From NCBI GenBank assembly GCA_029261675.1, contig JAJDBA010000070.1, positions 1 through 7,472 of the forward strand: a stretch of 7,472 nt of DNA, written 5' to 3'. Each line of letters starts with the position of its first letter. Position 1 is the stretch's first letter. Made by a program: the position numbers and the translations under genes. This DNA is from Nitrospinaceae bacterium. GTDB lineage: Bacteria; Nitrospinota; Nitrospinia; Nitrospinales; VA-1. The notes below the pieces were generated by a model. It searched no databases. It was not told the DNA's origin and saw only the letters and a program-made list of their open reading frames with translations. Below are positions 1 to 6,595 of this stretch, in pieces.

Positions 1-845
1 GCATGGTCGGTCAGCACTCGAAGTGAAACATTAGTTTCGTCGTCTTTGCCATATTCTCGACCGGTGATTTTTGCAGACTCGTTGATGATGGACATCATCA
101 AGTCTGTGTCGTAGTTGGTTGTTCGTCCTTGAACCACAGCAGCCAGGCGTTCTAGTCCCATCCCTGTATCTATGCTGGGCTTCGGGAGGGGTGTCAGTTT
201 TCCAGAGGTGTCACGGTCGTATTGCATGAATACAAGGTTCCATATCTCAAGATAACGGTCGCAATCACAGCCAACGGCACAGGTTGCTTTGCCACAACCG
301 AGAGCTTTACCTTGATCGATAAAAATTTCGGAGCAGGGCCCGCAAGGTCCTGTTGGGCCCATCGCCCAGAAATTGTCTTTTTCTCCCATTCTGTAAATCC
401 GCTCTCGCGGCATTTTCATTTCATTCGCCCAAATATTGAAGGCGTCATCATCGTCATTGAAAACGGAAATGTAGAGACGGTCGCGTGGTAACCCAATTAC
501 TTCGGTTAAGAATTCCCATCCATATTGAATGGCTTCTGTCTTGAAGTAATCACCGAATGAGAAATTTCCCAGCATTTCAAAGAAGGTGTGGTGTCGGGCA
601 GTGCGGCCAACCATTTCCAAATCATTATGCTTGCCGCCGGCACGTACACATTTCTGCACGGTTACTGCTCGATTGTAGTCGCGCTTTTCGTCACCGAGAA
701 ATACATCTTTAAATTGAACCATACCGGCATTTGTAAATAACAAAGTTGGGTCATTTTTTGGAACCAGTGGGTAACTAGGTACAACCGTGTGTTCTCGGTT
801 TTTAAAATATTGCAAAAATTTAGCGCGAAGTTCCTGGCCTGTCAT
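1..845 (-). CDS. alaS: Alanyl-tRNA synthetase, N-terminal part (gene cut by left window edge)
   Basis: Class II synthetase that attaches alanine to tRNA-Ala in the cytoplasm. The minus strand reads without a stop from an ATG at 845 to the left edge, giving 281 codons of a protein normally near 870-900 residues. What is visible is the aminoacylation domain. It opens with MTGQELRAKFLQYF, followed by LFTNAGMVQFKDVFLG (about 36-51), the motif 2 region RHHTFFEMLGNFSFGDYF (84-101), GPTGPCGPCSE (163-173), EIWNLVFMQY (200-209) and motif 3 TGMGLERL (227-234). An insert carries four cysteines (184, 189, 193, 195), as in a subset of bacterial AlaRS, and might bind metal. The editing domain and C-Ala lie outside the window. 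The start lies 23 nt past the isomerase stop, so the two are probably co-transcribed. Only a weak AGAG ribosome site precedes it, about 11 nt from the ATG. The identification is secure from the motifs. Confidence 0.97.
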   Translation of the reverse strand, partial: MTGQELRAKFLQYFKNREHTVVPSYPLVPKNDPTLLFTNAGMVQFKDVFLGDEKRDYNRAVTVQKCVRAGGKHNDLEMVGRTARHHTFFEMLGNFSFGDYFKTEAIQYGWEFLTEVIGLPRDRLYISVFNDDDDAFNIWANEMKMPRERIYRMGEKDNFWAMGPTGPCGPCSEIFIDQGKALGCGKATCAVGCDCDRYLEIWNLVFMQYDRDTSGKLTPLPKPSIDTGMGLERLAAVVQGRTTNYDTDLMMSIINESAKITGREYGKDDETNVSLRVLTDH

Positions 846-868
846 AATTTTTATGCTCTAGAAATAAA

Positions 869-1864
869 TTAAACGATGCCTGCTTTGAGTATGTCGTGCA
901 GGTGAATGATCCCTTGAACTTTACCTTCTTCGGATACGATCAAGGATGTTATGGAATGCTCTTCCATTATCTGAACTGCTTTGGCTGCAAGGGTTCTTCT
1001 TACTATGGTCTTGGGATTTTTAGCCATCATGTTTGATGCTTTCAGTTGGGTTACATCCTTTTCTTTTTCCATCAATCGTCTCAAGTCACCATCCGTTATC
1101 ATGCCTTTGAGATTCCCATCGTGGTCTGTAACCAAGGTAACACCAAGTCGCTTTTTTGAAATTTCTCCGATCACCAAGCGCGAGTCTGCATCCTCAAAAA
1201 CTTTTGGAATGGCCTCGCCGGAGTGCATCAGATCTTCAACGGTTGTCAATAAGCGTCGGCCTAAACTTCCACCGGGATGGTTTTGGGCAAAGTCTTCTTC
1301 TTTAATGCCACGTAGTTCCATTAAGGCCACCGCTAAAGCATCGCCTAGAGCCAGGGTTGCCGTTGTGCTGGCTGTGGGAACTAGGTCTATAGAACAGGCT
1401 TCTTCTTGAACACTGACATCTAAAACAAAATCACTGCATTTTGCCAGGGTCGATGTAGGTTTTCCTGTCACCGCAACCAGTGTGCAATTTATTCTCTTGA
1501 ACGATGGAAGAAGCTTTACAATTTCTTCTGTTTCACCACTATTTGAAATTGCAATCACGGTGTCATTTTCAACTATCATTCCTAGATCACCGTGGCTGGC
1601 CTCTGCGGCATGTAAAAACAAGGTCGGTAAACCCAGGCTGGAAAAAGTGGCGGCTATTTTATGTCCGATCAATCCTGATTTTCCCATACCTGTAATAATG
1701 AGATGCTGACATTGGTCAATATGGTGAACGACGTTAACAAAACTTTCATCGATACGGTCGACTAAATCTGCCACCGCCTTACTTTCTATCTTCAACGCTC
1801 TGCGGGCTGTATCGATGATGGTTTGTGATTTTTGTTCCGAGGGGGAACCTTTAGAGGCGCGCAT
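869..1864 (-). CDS. kdsD: KpsF/GutQ-family D-arabinose-5-phosphate isomerase (SIS + two CBS domains)
   Basis: Converts D-ribulose 5-phosphate to D-arabinose 5-phosphate, the first committed step to Kdo of lipopolysaccharide, in the cytoplasm. It has 331 residues (E. coli KdsD has 328). The SIS sugar-isomerase domain spans about 40-185, with GMGKSG (59-64), SNSGET (107-112) and HPGGSLG (196-202). From memory, the E. coli active-site residues K59, H88, E111, E152 and H193 fall here at K62, H91, E114, E155 and H196, a constant offset of three, so the enzyme should be active. Two CBS repeats follow (about 212-270 and 278-331) and may be regulatory. The ATG at 1864 gives a full-length N-terminus, but no clear Shine-Dalgarno precedes it. 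It is the first gene of a minus-strand pair with alaS and is divergent from polA. KdsD, KpsF and GutQ paralogues cannot be told apart from sequence alone; nothing nearby suggests a capsule or glucitol locus, so KdsD is the best guess. Confidence 0.95.
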   Translation of the reverse strand: MRASKGSPSEQKSQTIIDTARRALKIESKAVADLVDRIDESFVNVVHHIDQCQHLIITGMGKSGLIGHKIAATFSSLGLPTLFLHAAEASHGDLGMIVENDTVIAISNSGETEEIVKLLPSFKRINCTLVAVTGKPTSTLAKCSDFVLDVSVQEEACSIDLVPTASTTATLALGDALAVALMELRGIKEEDFAQNHPGGSLGRRLLTTVEDLMHSGEAIPKVFEDADSRLVIGEISKKRLGVTLVTDHDGNLKGMITDGDLRRLMEKEKDVTQLKASNMMAKNPKTIVRRTLAAKAVQIMEEHSITSLIVSEEGKVQGIIHLHDILKAGIV

Positions 1865-1926
1865 AATTTCTAGGAGACTCGTTTAAGCCTTTTAATTCAA
1901 TAAGTTTATAGGTGAAAGACTCCGTA

Positions 1927-1935
1927 ATCATATCA
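1927..1935 (-). promoter_or_regulatory. Possible extended -10 promoter for the kdsD-alaS pair
   Basis: Read on the minus strand, this stretch is TGATATGAT, which matches the extended -10 form TGnTATAAT at all but one position. The hexamer 17 bp upstream (TTACCG) is a poor -35, as is common for extended -10 promoters. Initiation would fall near 1920, leaving a leader of about 56 nt before the isomerase ATG at 1864. It is inferred from consensus only; the AT-rich spacer could produce such a match by chance. Confidence 0.35.
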
Positions 1936-1943
1936 CAAATGAT

Positions 1944-1972
1944 TAGACACGGTAAAGCCGCGACTTTATACT
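1944..1972 (+). promoter_or_regulatory. Likely sigma-70 promoter of polA
   Basis: TAGACA (1944-1949, five of six matches to TTGACA) and TATACT (1967-1972, five of six matches to TATAAT) are separated by exactly 17 bp. Transcription would begin near 1979-1980, giving a leader of roughly 23 nt before the polA ATG at 2003. The leader includes an AGGT ribosome-binding match at 1994-1997, 5 nt from the start. The -35 lies about 9 bp from the proposed minus-strand extended -10, so polymerases at the two divergent promoters would compete for overlapping DNA. Confidence 0.6.
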
Positions 1973-2002
1973 TGGTCTTTTAATTTTTCAATCAGGTAAT
2001 TA

Positions 2003-4708
2003 ATGAGCAAGCCAAAATCTTTATATATAATTGATGGTTCTTCCTATATTTTCCGGGCCTATTTTGGGATCCGGCAGTTCCTTTCAACGTCCACAGGGTT
2101 CCCTACTAACGCATTATACGGTTTTATCAATATGCTGCAAAAGGTGGTGAAAGATGAGAAACCGGATTATCTATGTGTTGCATTTGACAGTAAAGAAAAA
2201 ACCTTTCGCCATGATATTTATCCGGAATATAAGGCCAATCGCGATGCTCCGCCTGAAGACCTGGTAAAACAATTCCCCTATTTTGAACCACTGGTGGCTG
2301 CTTACAACATTTCCAGTATCCGCGTTCCAGGTTTTGAAGCCGATGACATTATTGGCACTCTTGCTCTGCAAGGGGCTAAGGCCGGATACCGTGTGGTCAT
2401 TGTCAGCGGTGATAAAGATATGATGCAATTGGTAAGTCCCGAAGTTCAAATGTTGGACACCATGAAGAACAAATGGTTCGGTGCTAAAGAAGTTGAAGAA
2501 AAGTTTGGTGTGCCACCGGAAAAAGTGATTGAGGTAATGGGGTTGATGGGAGATTCCAGCGACCATATTCCGGGAGTAAAAGGGGTAGGTCCTAAAACCG
2601 CAACGGAACTGATTCAAAAGTATGGATCGATTGATGAACTTTATAAATGCATCGATGAAATAGAAAAGAAAAAACTTAAAGAGAAACTGGTGCAGGATAA
2701 AGAACTCGCTCTCTTGAGCCGCAAGCTGGTCACCATCGACACCGCAATGAAGTTGGATTGCTCGTTAGATGATTTGAAAGTACGCCCCTCTAAAAATGAA
2801 GATTTAAAGAAACTGTTTTCTGAATTCGAATTTTCTTCAATGTTGAATGGATTAGAAGAGGGGGATGGGAAAAGTGCTGAGGGAAGTAAGGAAGTTAATG
2901 AGTCCATCAAGCAAAATTATGAGACTGTTTTAACGGAAGATGCATTCACTAAGTGGATTAAAAAACTCAAGAAAAATAAAATGTTTGCACTGGATTTGGA
3001 AACAACGAGTCTGCGACCCGTTAAGGCGAGAGCCGTTGGTATTTCCTTCTCGTGTAAGGCAGGGGAGGCTTGTTATATCCCTCTGGCGCACAGTTATCTG
3101 GGTGTGCCAGATCAACTTGGGCTGAAGTGGGTTTTTGAAAAGCTAAAACCTCTTCTTGAAGATCCAAATATTAAAAAGGTAGGCCAAAATATAAAATACG
3201 ATTTTATCGTATTAAAAAATGAAGGGATACATCTTCAAGGCATTGCTTTCGACACGATGCTTGCTTCTTATCTGTTGAACCCTTCCGGCCGTGGTCATAA
3301 TCTCGACGCTCTGGCTCTCGAACATCTGGGCCATACGACCATTAAGTATAAAGATGTGGTGGGTACAGCATCTAAGGAAATTGGTTTTGATGCTGTGGAT
3401 GTTGAAAGAGCAACCGAATATGCGGCAGAAGATTCGGACATAACCTGGCGTTTATACGAAAAGCTTTCAGTTCTTCTCAAAGGCGATGATCTTAAAATTT
3501 TTGAAGAATTAGAATTGCCACTTCTGGAGGTGCTTGGGGATATGGAGCTTCAGGGAATGGCCTTGGATAAGCCTCACTTGCAAAAACTTTCTCAAAAGAT
3601 TCACGAGTTGCTTCAGCAGAAGGAAAAGGAGATTTATGATTTAGCCGGAGAGCAGTTCAATATCAACTCGCCGAAACAGCTTTCGGTGATTCTATTTGAG
3701 AAGCTCGAGTTACCCGTTATAAAGAAAACCAAAAGCGGTTTCTCTACCGATGTTTCGGTGCTTGAGGAACTTTCAGCTGAACACGATCTTCCTGAAGCCA
3801 TTCTTATATACCGGCAGATGGGTAAGTTAAAATCGACTTATGTGGATGCGTTGCAGGAGGAAATATTTAATAAAACAGGGCGTGTTCATACTTCGTTCAA
3901 TCAGTCGGTAGCTGCTACAGGGCGATTGAGTAGTAGTAATCCGAACCTGCAGAATATTCCCATACGAACTTCAATGGGACGCGAGATCCGTAAATCGTTT
4001 ATTGCGGAAGGGGAGAATAAACTATTATCCGCTGACTACTCACAAGTAGAGCTGAGAATACTTGCCCATTTATCCGAGGATGAATCGCTGATGGATGCTT
4101 TTTTGAATGGGGAAGACATTCACACGCGGACGGCGATAGAAATATTCGGGACCACGGCAAATCGGTTGGATGCGGAAGCACGGCGTATGGCTAAAGCGGT
4201 TAATTTTGGTATCGTTTATGGATTAAGCGCGTTCGGTTTATCTCAACAATTGAAAATTTATCCAAAGGAAGCCAAGAAATTTATCGATCAATATTTTCAG
4301 CTTTATAGAAATGTTAAAGTTTATATGGATAAGACAATTGAAGATGCGAGGAAAACCGGTTACACCCTGACTTTGATGAACCGAAAACGTTACTTGCCTG
4401 ATCTCAACAGTAAAAACCGGCAGGCACGGGAAGCAGCGGAAAGAGTCGCTATCAATTCTCCGGTGCAAGGAAGTGCAGCGGACTTGATCAAGCTTGCTAT
4501 GATTAATCTGGACAGGGAGATAAAGCAGAGAAAGTTAAAGTCTCGCATGATTCTGCAAGTACATGATGAACTGGTGTTTGAGTGTCCCCCGAAAGAAGAA
4601 GAAGAAATGCGGGAACTGGTCAAAAAGGAAATGGAAGAAGTCATGCCACTTAAGGTTCCCCTGTTAGTCGATATGGGATGGGGAGAAAACTGGAATGATG
4701 CTCATTGA
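2003..4708 (+). CDS. polA: DNA polymerase I with 5'-3' exonuclease, proofreading and polymerase domains
   Basis: Repair and Okazaki-fragment-maturation polymerase of 901 residues (E. coli 928), uninterrupted. The 5' nuclease domain (about 1-285) has metal-binding acidic residues D11, D62, E112, D114, D115, D137, D139, D184 and D187, and a helix-hairpin-helix GVKGVGPKTATELI (191-204). The 3'-5' exonuclease domain (about 305-490) keeps all catalytic carboxylates: D331 and E333 in DLETT, D400 in NIKYD, and D477 in YAAED. Many bacterial PolA proteins have lost these, so this one should still proofread. The polymerase domain (about 500-901) has motif A DYSQVELR (D678), motif B RRMAKAVNFGIVYG (R727, K731, F735, Y739) and motif C QVHDELVFE (H854, D855, E856). 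Phe at 735 is the E. coli-type residue (F762), which in that enzyme discriminates against dideoxynucleotides. The ATG at 2003 follows a modest AGGT site and gives the usual N-terminus. It is the first gene of the plus-strand block. Confidence 0.99.
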   Translation: MSKPKSLYIIDGSSYIFRAYFGIRQFLSTSTGFPTNALYGFINMLQKVVKDEKPDYLCVAFDSKEKTFRHDIYPEYKANRDAPPEDLVKQFPYFEPLVAAYNISSIRVPGFEADDIIGTLALQGAKAGYRVVIVSGDKDMMQLVSPEVQMLDTMKNKWFGAKEVEEKFGVPPEKVIEVMGLMGDSSDHIPGVKGVGPKTATELIQKYGSIDELYKCIDEIEKKKLKEKLVQDKELALLSRKLVTIDTAMKLDCSLDDLKVRPSKNEDLKKLFSEFEFSSMLNGLEEGDGKSAEGSKEVNESIKQNYETVLTEDAFTKWIKKLKKNKMFALDLETTSLRPVKARAVGISFSCKAGEACYIPLAHSYLGVPDQLGLKWVFEKLKPLLEDPNIKKVGQNIKYDFIVLKNEGIHLQGIAFDTMLASYLLNPSGRGHNLDALALEHLGHTTIKYKDVVGTASKEIGFDAVDVERATEYAAEDSDITWRLYEKLSVLLKGDDLKIFEELELPLLEVLGDMELQGMALDKPHLQKLSQKIHELLQQKEKEIYDLAGEQFNINSPKQLSVILFEKLELPVIKKTKSGFSTDVSVLEELSAEHDLPEAILIYRQMGKLKSTYVDALQEEIFNKTGRVHTSFNQSVAATGRLSSSNPNLQNIPIRTSMGREIRKSFIAEGENKLLSADYSQVELRILAHLSEDESLMDAFLNGEDIHTRTAIEIFGTTANRLDAEARRMAKAVNFGIVYGLSAFGLSQQLKIYPKEAKKFIDQYFQLYRNVKVYMDKTIEDARKTGYTLTLMNRKRYLPDLNSKNRQAREAAERVAINSPVQGSAADLIKLAMINLDREIKQRKLKSRMILQVHDELVFECPPKEEEEMRELVKKEMEEVMPLKVPLLVDMGWGENWNDAH

Positions 4709-4754
4709 TGGCAAACCAACATATTTTGTGAGTATTTTTTGTTAGCAGTTCCTT

Positions 4755-4781
4755 CTCCCCTGGAGGGAGCACTCAGAGAGT
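4755..4781 (+). other. Two adjacent short hairpins in the polA-yraN spacer
   Basis: CTCCC (4755-4759) can pair with GGGAG (4765-4769) around a CTGGA loop. Immediately after, ACTC (4771-4774) can pair with GAGT (4778-4781) around AGA. A six-base direct repeat, TAGCAG, sits on each side (4743-4748 and 4781-4786). There is no T-run after the hairpins; the nearest T-tract (4735-4740) lies upstream, so this is not a standard terminator. It could be a leader structure, an RNA-processing site or a fragment of a dispersed repeat. The stems are short and could be chance. Confidence 0.35.
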
Positions 4782-4861
4782 AGCAGGTTAGGATGCGGGG
4801 GCTCAATAATATTTTTTTACCTATGTTTGGTAGTCTTCATGCAGTAGACAAACTAGAGAAT

Positions 4862-5230
4862 ATGACTGAAAAAAGACTAAAACTTGGACGTGAAGGCGAA
4901 AATGCGGCAGAAGCCTATTTGAAAAAGAAAGGCTATCGAATTATAGAGAAAAACTTTCGCTGCAAGTTAGGTGAAATTGACATCATTGCCGAGCAGAATG
5001 GGGTAGTGGTGTTCATTGAAGTCAAGGCCAGAGCCGATCATCAATACGGGCATCCCTTTAATGCTGTAACTCCAGTCAAACAGAGAAAAATAATTCAAGT
5101 TGCACAAAGCTATCTTTCCAAGCACCGATTATTGGAAAAACCGACAAGGTTTGATGTGATTGGTTTAACAACCGACCCAGAAGGCACCTTTAGAATAGAA
5201 TTGTTGGAAAATGCTTTTCAGACAGGTTGA
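4862..5230 (+). CDS. yraN: YraN/UPF0102-family endonuclease-like protein
   Basis: Small cytoplasmic protein of the UPF0102 family with a PD-(D/E)xK restriction-nuclease fold, similar to archaeal Holliday-junction resolvases; its biological role is not settled. The signature is clear: LGREGENAAEAYLKKKGYRI (8-27), NFRCKLGEIDIIA (31-43) with D40, VVVFIEVKAR (48-57) with E53 and K55 as the ExK pair, FNAVTPVKQRKI (66-77) and RFDVIG (96-101). I chose the ATG at 4862 because it gives 122 residues, the normal family length, and begins just before the conserved LGxxGE block. An in-frame ATG at 4793 would add 23 residues with no family resemblance, although CAGG and TTAGG lie just upstream of it. The ribosome site for 4862 is weak (AGAGA). 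Same direction as polA, 153 nt downstream, so it may be read from the polA promoter. Confidence 0.9.
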   Translation: MTEKRLKLGREGENAAEAYLKKKGYRIIEKNFRCKLGEIDIIAEQNGVVVFIEVKARADHQYGHPFNAVTPVKQRKIIQVAQSYLSKHRLLEKPTRFDVIGLTTDPEGTFRIELLENAFQTG

Positions 5231-5246
5231 TACGTTGTATTGAGTA

Positions 5247-5274
5247 TTGACTGCTTAAGTTGGGTTTTTATAGG
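5247..5274 (+). promoter_or_regulatory. Possible sigma-70 promoter upstream of the Nfu operon
   Basis: TTGACT (5247-5252, five of six matches) is followed after 16 bp by TATAGG (5269-5274, four of six). It lies in the 132-bp spacer after yraN, about 90 nt before the Nfu start. I see no terminator after yraN, so read-through from polA-yraN is also possible. The rest of the spacer is AT-rich with no other recognisable site, such as a clear IscR-type operator. Confidence 0.4.
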
Positions 5275-5349
5275 TATTATTATTTGATTTTAATGATACT
5301 TTTCAGTAATTCCAGCATCTTATATTAAGCCAATTAATGAATAAAAATC

Positions 5350-5354
5350 AGGAG
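5350..5354 (+). promoter_or_regulatory. Shine-Dalgarno site that fixes a TTG start for the Nfu protein
   Basis: AGGAG lies 8 nt before a TTG at 5363, an ideal spacing. The next in-frame ATG (5393) has no comparable site and would drop the MNFIKRFFSG beginning. This is the strongest ribosome site in the window, which favours the rarer TTG start. Confidence 0.75.
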
Positions 5355-5362
5355 ACATTCCA

Positions 5363-6178
5363 TTGAATTTTATAAAACGTTTTTTTTCAGGTATGAAACA
5401 GGAAGATGAGATTTCTGAGCCTGTTAAAGTTGAAGCACCTGTTCCCGAGTCGGCGGTGTCAGAGCCAATTGAACCTGAACCTACTGGGAATGCGGATGCT
5501 GGGGCGGAAAGGTTTTCTGATGCACCTCCTGCTCCCAGAACGGTGTTACATGCTCCGGCTGTCAAGCAGGGATTATTTCCTGAGAGTTCAGATGGAATTC
5601 TGATCAAAGCCCAGCCTTCTTCGACCGGAGACCAATGCATGTTCACGGTAAACCGAGTATTGATGAAAGATTGTTCCTGGTATTTTGATAGTTTTGAAAG
5701 TGCCGCCGAATCTTCTCTAGCCGAATCTCTTTTCTCTATAGATGATGTTGAAACGGTATTGGTTTGTGAGGCTACGGTGACGGTTACGCGAAAAGACAAA
5801 ACTCTAGTTGACTGGACGTCTTTAGCAAAAGAGATTGGTACGGCTATTCGAAATGCGGTGGAAGAGGGGCAATCTCTTATTGCTGATAAAATAATTTCTA
5901 CAATACCTTCCGAAGATGTGATTCGAGAAGGGATACAAAAAGTTATTGACGAAGAAGTGAATCCGGGTGTCGCCGGGCACGGTGGACAAATCAACCTCCT
6001 TGCGGTAAAGGGGAACTCCGTAACGATTCAAATGGGGGGAGGGTGTCAGGGTTGCAGTGCTGCCGATCTTACCCTGAAACAGGGTATCCATACTTCTTTT
6101 CGAAAAGCTGTGCCTGAGGTAGGGGCTATCTTTGACGAAACCGATCACACTGCGGGATTGAATCCGTTCTTTTCATAA
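5363..6178 (+). CDS. Nfu-type iron-sulfur cluster carrier (Nfu_N + NifU C-terminal domain)
   Basis: Predicted carrier that delivers Fe-S clusters to target proteins in the cytoplasm; 271 residues from a TTG start. Residues 1-75 are a short basic beginning (MNFIKRFF) followed by a Glu/Pro/Ala-rich, probably disordered segment. Residues about 79-170 resemble the Nfu_N domain (IKAQPSSTGDQCMF, then SSLAESLFSIDDVETVLV, then a VTVTRKDK strand). Residues about 186-256 are the NifU C-terminal domain (VIDEEVNPGVAGHGGQINLL, then GGGCQGCSAADLTLKQGI) with the cluster-binding C228-x2-C231. The tail DHTAGLNPFF resembles the ending of other Nfu proteins. The usual DGGDI is HGGQI here, but the cysteines are intact. 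Nfu proteins with this order typically have 180-200 residues, so the extra length is the N-terminal segment. The next gene begins 9 nt after its stop. No isc, suf or nif genes are visible nearby. Confidence 0.92.
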   Translation: MNFIKRFFSGMKQEDEISEPVKVEAPVPESAVSEPIEPEPTGNADAGAERFSDAPPAPRTVLHAPAVKQGLFPESSDGILIKAQPSSTGDQCMFTVNRVLMKDCSWYFDSFESAAESSLAESLFSIDDVETVLVCEATVTVTRKDKTLVDWTSLAKEIGTAIRNAVEEGQSLIADKIISTIPSEDVIREGIQKVIDEEVNPGVAGHGGQINLLAVKGNSVTIQMGGGCQGCSAADLTLKQGIHTSFRKAVPEVGAIFDETDHTAGLNPFFS

Positions 6179-6182
6179 GGGG
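6177..6182 (+). promoter_or_regulatory. Shine-Dalgarno site overlapping the Nfu stop codon
   Basis: AAGGGG begins inside the TAA stop of the Nfu gene and ends 5 nt before the next ATG (6188). Ribosomes finishing Nfu would land on the start site of the downstream gene, so the two are probably translationally coupled. Confidence 0.65.
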
Positions 6183-6187
6183 CTAAT

Positions 6188-6532
6188 ATGCCAAGAGTGC
6201 TAACGTTTAAAGTAAATATTGAAACTGGAAAGCAAGGCCCGAATGAGCCTGTGAATTTTAGTTTCAACGGACATACAATGCCCTTTGAGAAAGTAATCGG
6301 TTCCAATGAACCCGATGCCATTTTTGAGGGTAGTTTTGATGTGAACAGTTTTGCCCACAGTCTGACTCTGGTTGGTCCGGAAAAAGGCAAATGGGAAATT
6401 GAAAAAATCAGGGTGGATTACGAATGCGAAGGCGAGAAACCTTATGTTGTTAATTGGGGGGCGGTAACTCTTGATGAAACTACAGAAGTGAACTTATGGC
6501 AAGACCCTCCCGTCCCCGCATTTGATGTTTAA
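6188..6532 (+). CDS. Unknown 114-residue protein coupled to the Nfu gene
   Basis: I do not recognise this protein. It is small and acidic, with no signal peptide, membrane segment or metal-binding cysteine cluster (a single Cys at 80). The alternating pattern (VLTFKVNI, VNFSFNG, AIFEGSFDV, SLTLVG, KIRVDYEC, TEVNLW) suggests a mostly beta-stranded fold, perhaps one compact sandwich domain; that is inference. It is supported as a real gene by a good AAGGGG ribosome site, an ATG 9 nt after the Nfu stop, composition like its neighbours and a terminator-like hairpin right after its stop. Sharing an operon with an Fe-S carrier hints at a part in cluster delivery or a client pathway, but nothing in the protein itself shows this. 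Confidence 0.8.
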   Translation: MPRVLTFKVNIETGKQGPNEPVNFSFNGHTMPFEKVIGSNEPDAIFEGSFDVNSFAHSLTLVGPEKGKWEIEKIRVDYECEGEKPYVVNWGAVTLDETTEVNLWQDPPVPAFDV

Positions 6533-6533
6533 T

Positions 6534-6553
6534 CCCACAAAGTGGGTTTAATT
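6534..6553 (+). terminator. Weak intrinsic terminator-like hairpin after the Nfu operon
   Basis: CCCAC (6534-6538) pairs with GTGGG (6542-6546) around AAA. The stem can extend past a T-T mismatch, through TAA (6530-6532, the stop codon of the preceding gene) and TTA (6548-6550). A short T-rich stretch, TTTAATT, follows. The placement right after the last gene of the operon supports a terminator, but the U-tract is poor and the stem short. Confidence 0.5.
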
Positions 6554-6580
6554 CCCCGTGGCTTGCCACGCCTGTTAAAT
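6551..6580. repeat. GCTTGC-centred palindromic repeat, copy 1
   Basis: Contains a perfect 14-base palindrome, CGTGGCTTGCCACG (6557-6570), within ATTCCCCGTGGCTTGC and ending CCTGTTAAAT. It shares the frame ATnCCCCGT, then GCTTGC, then an AT-rich end with a second element 45 bp further on. It resembles dispersed REP-like intergenic palindromes with a CCCCG arm and a GCTTGC centre that I associate with Desulfobacterota-like genomes. Here the right arm has decayed, since CACGGGG is expected. It may also act as a terminator between the convergent genes. Confidence 0.55.
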
Positions 6581-6592
6581 AAAAATATTTTT
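6581..6592. repeat. Perfect AT palindrome between the two GC-rich repeats
   Basis: AAAAATATTTTT is a perfect 12-base inverted repeat lying between the two GC-rich palindromes. It places a run of five T after copy 1 on the plus strand and a run of five T after copy 2 on the minus strand. It could therefore serve as the T-tract for termination in both directions, although the distances to the stems are longer than usual. Confidence 0.4.
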
Positions 6593-6595
6593 GAG

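Noticed and set aside
222..491. Plus-strand open frame of 89 codons
   Set aside because: It lies opposite the conserved AlaRS catalytic domain, which explains this stretch fully.
981..1409. Plus-strand open frame of 142 codons
   Set aside because: It is antisense to the KdsD CBS and SIS regions, with no ribosome site or recognisable domain.
2171..2617. Minus-strand open frame of 148 codons inside polA
   Set aside because: It is a shadow of the 5' nuclease domain; the polA frame carries all the catalytic residues.
4735..4769. Intrinsic terminator after polA
   Set aside because: The T-run precedes rather than follows the CTCCC/GGGAG hairpin on the plus strand, and the genes here run in the plus direction.
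5320..5994. Long open frame (224 codons) on the minus strand
   Set aside because: It is antisense to the Nfu gene, whose domains and ribosome site are clear. Its product is a Ser/Thr/Ile-rich sequence with no family features, typical of a shadow frame.
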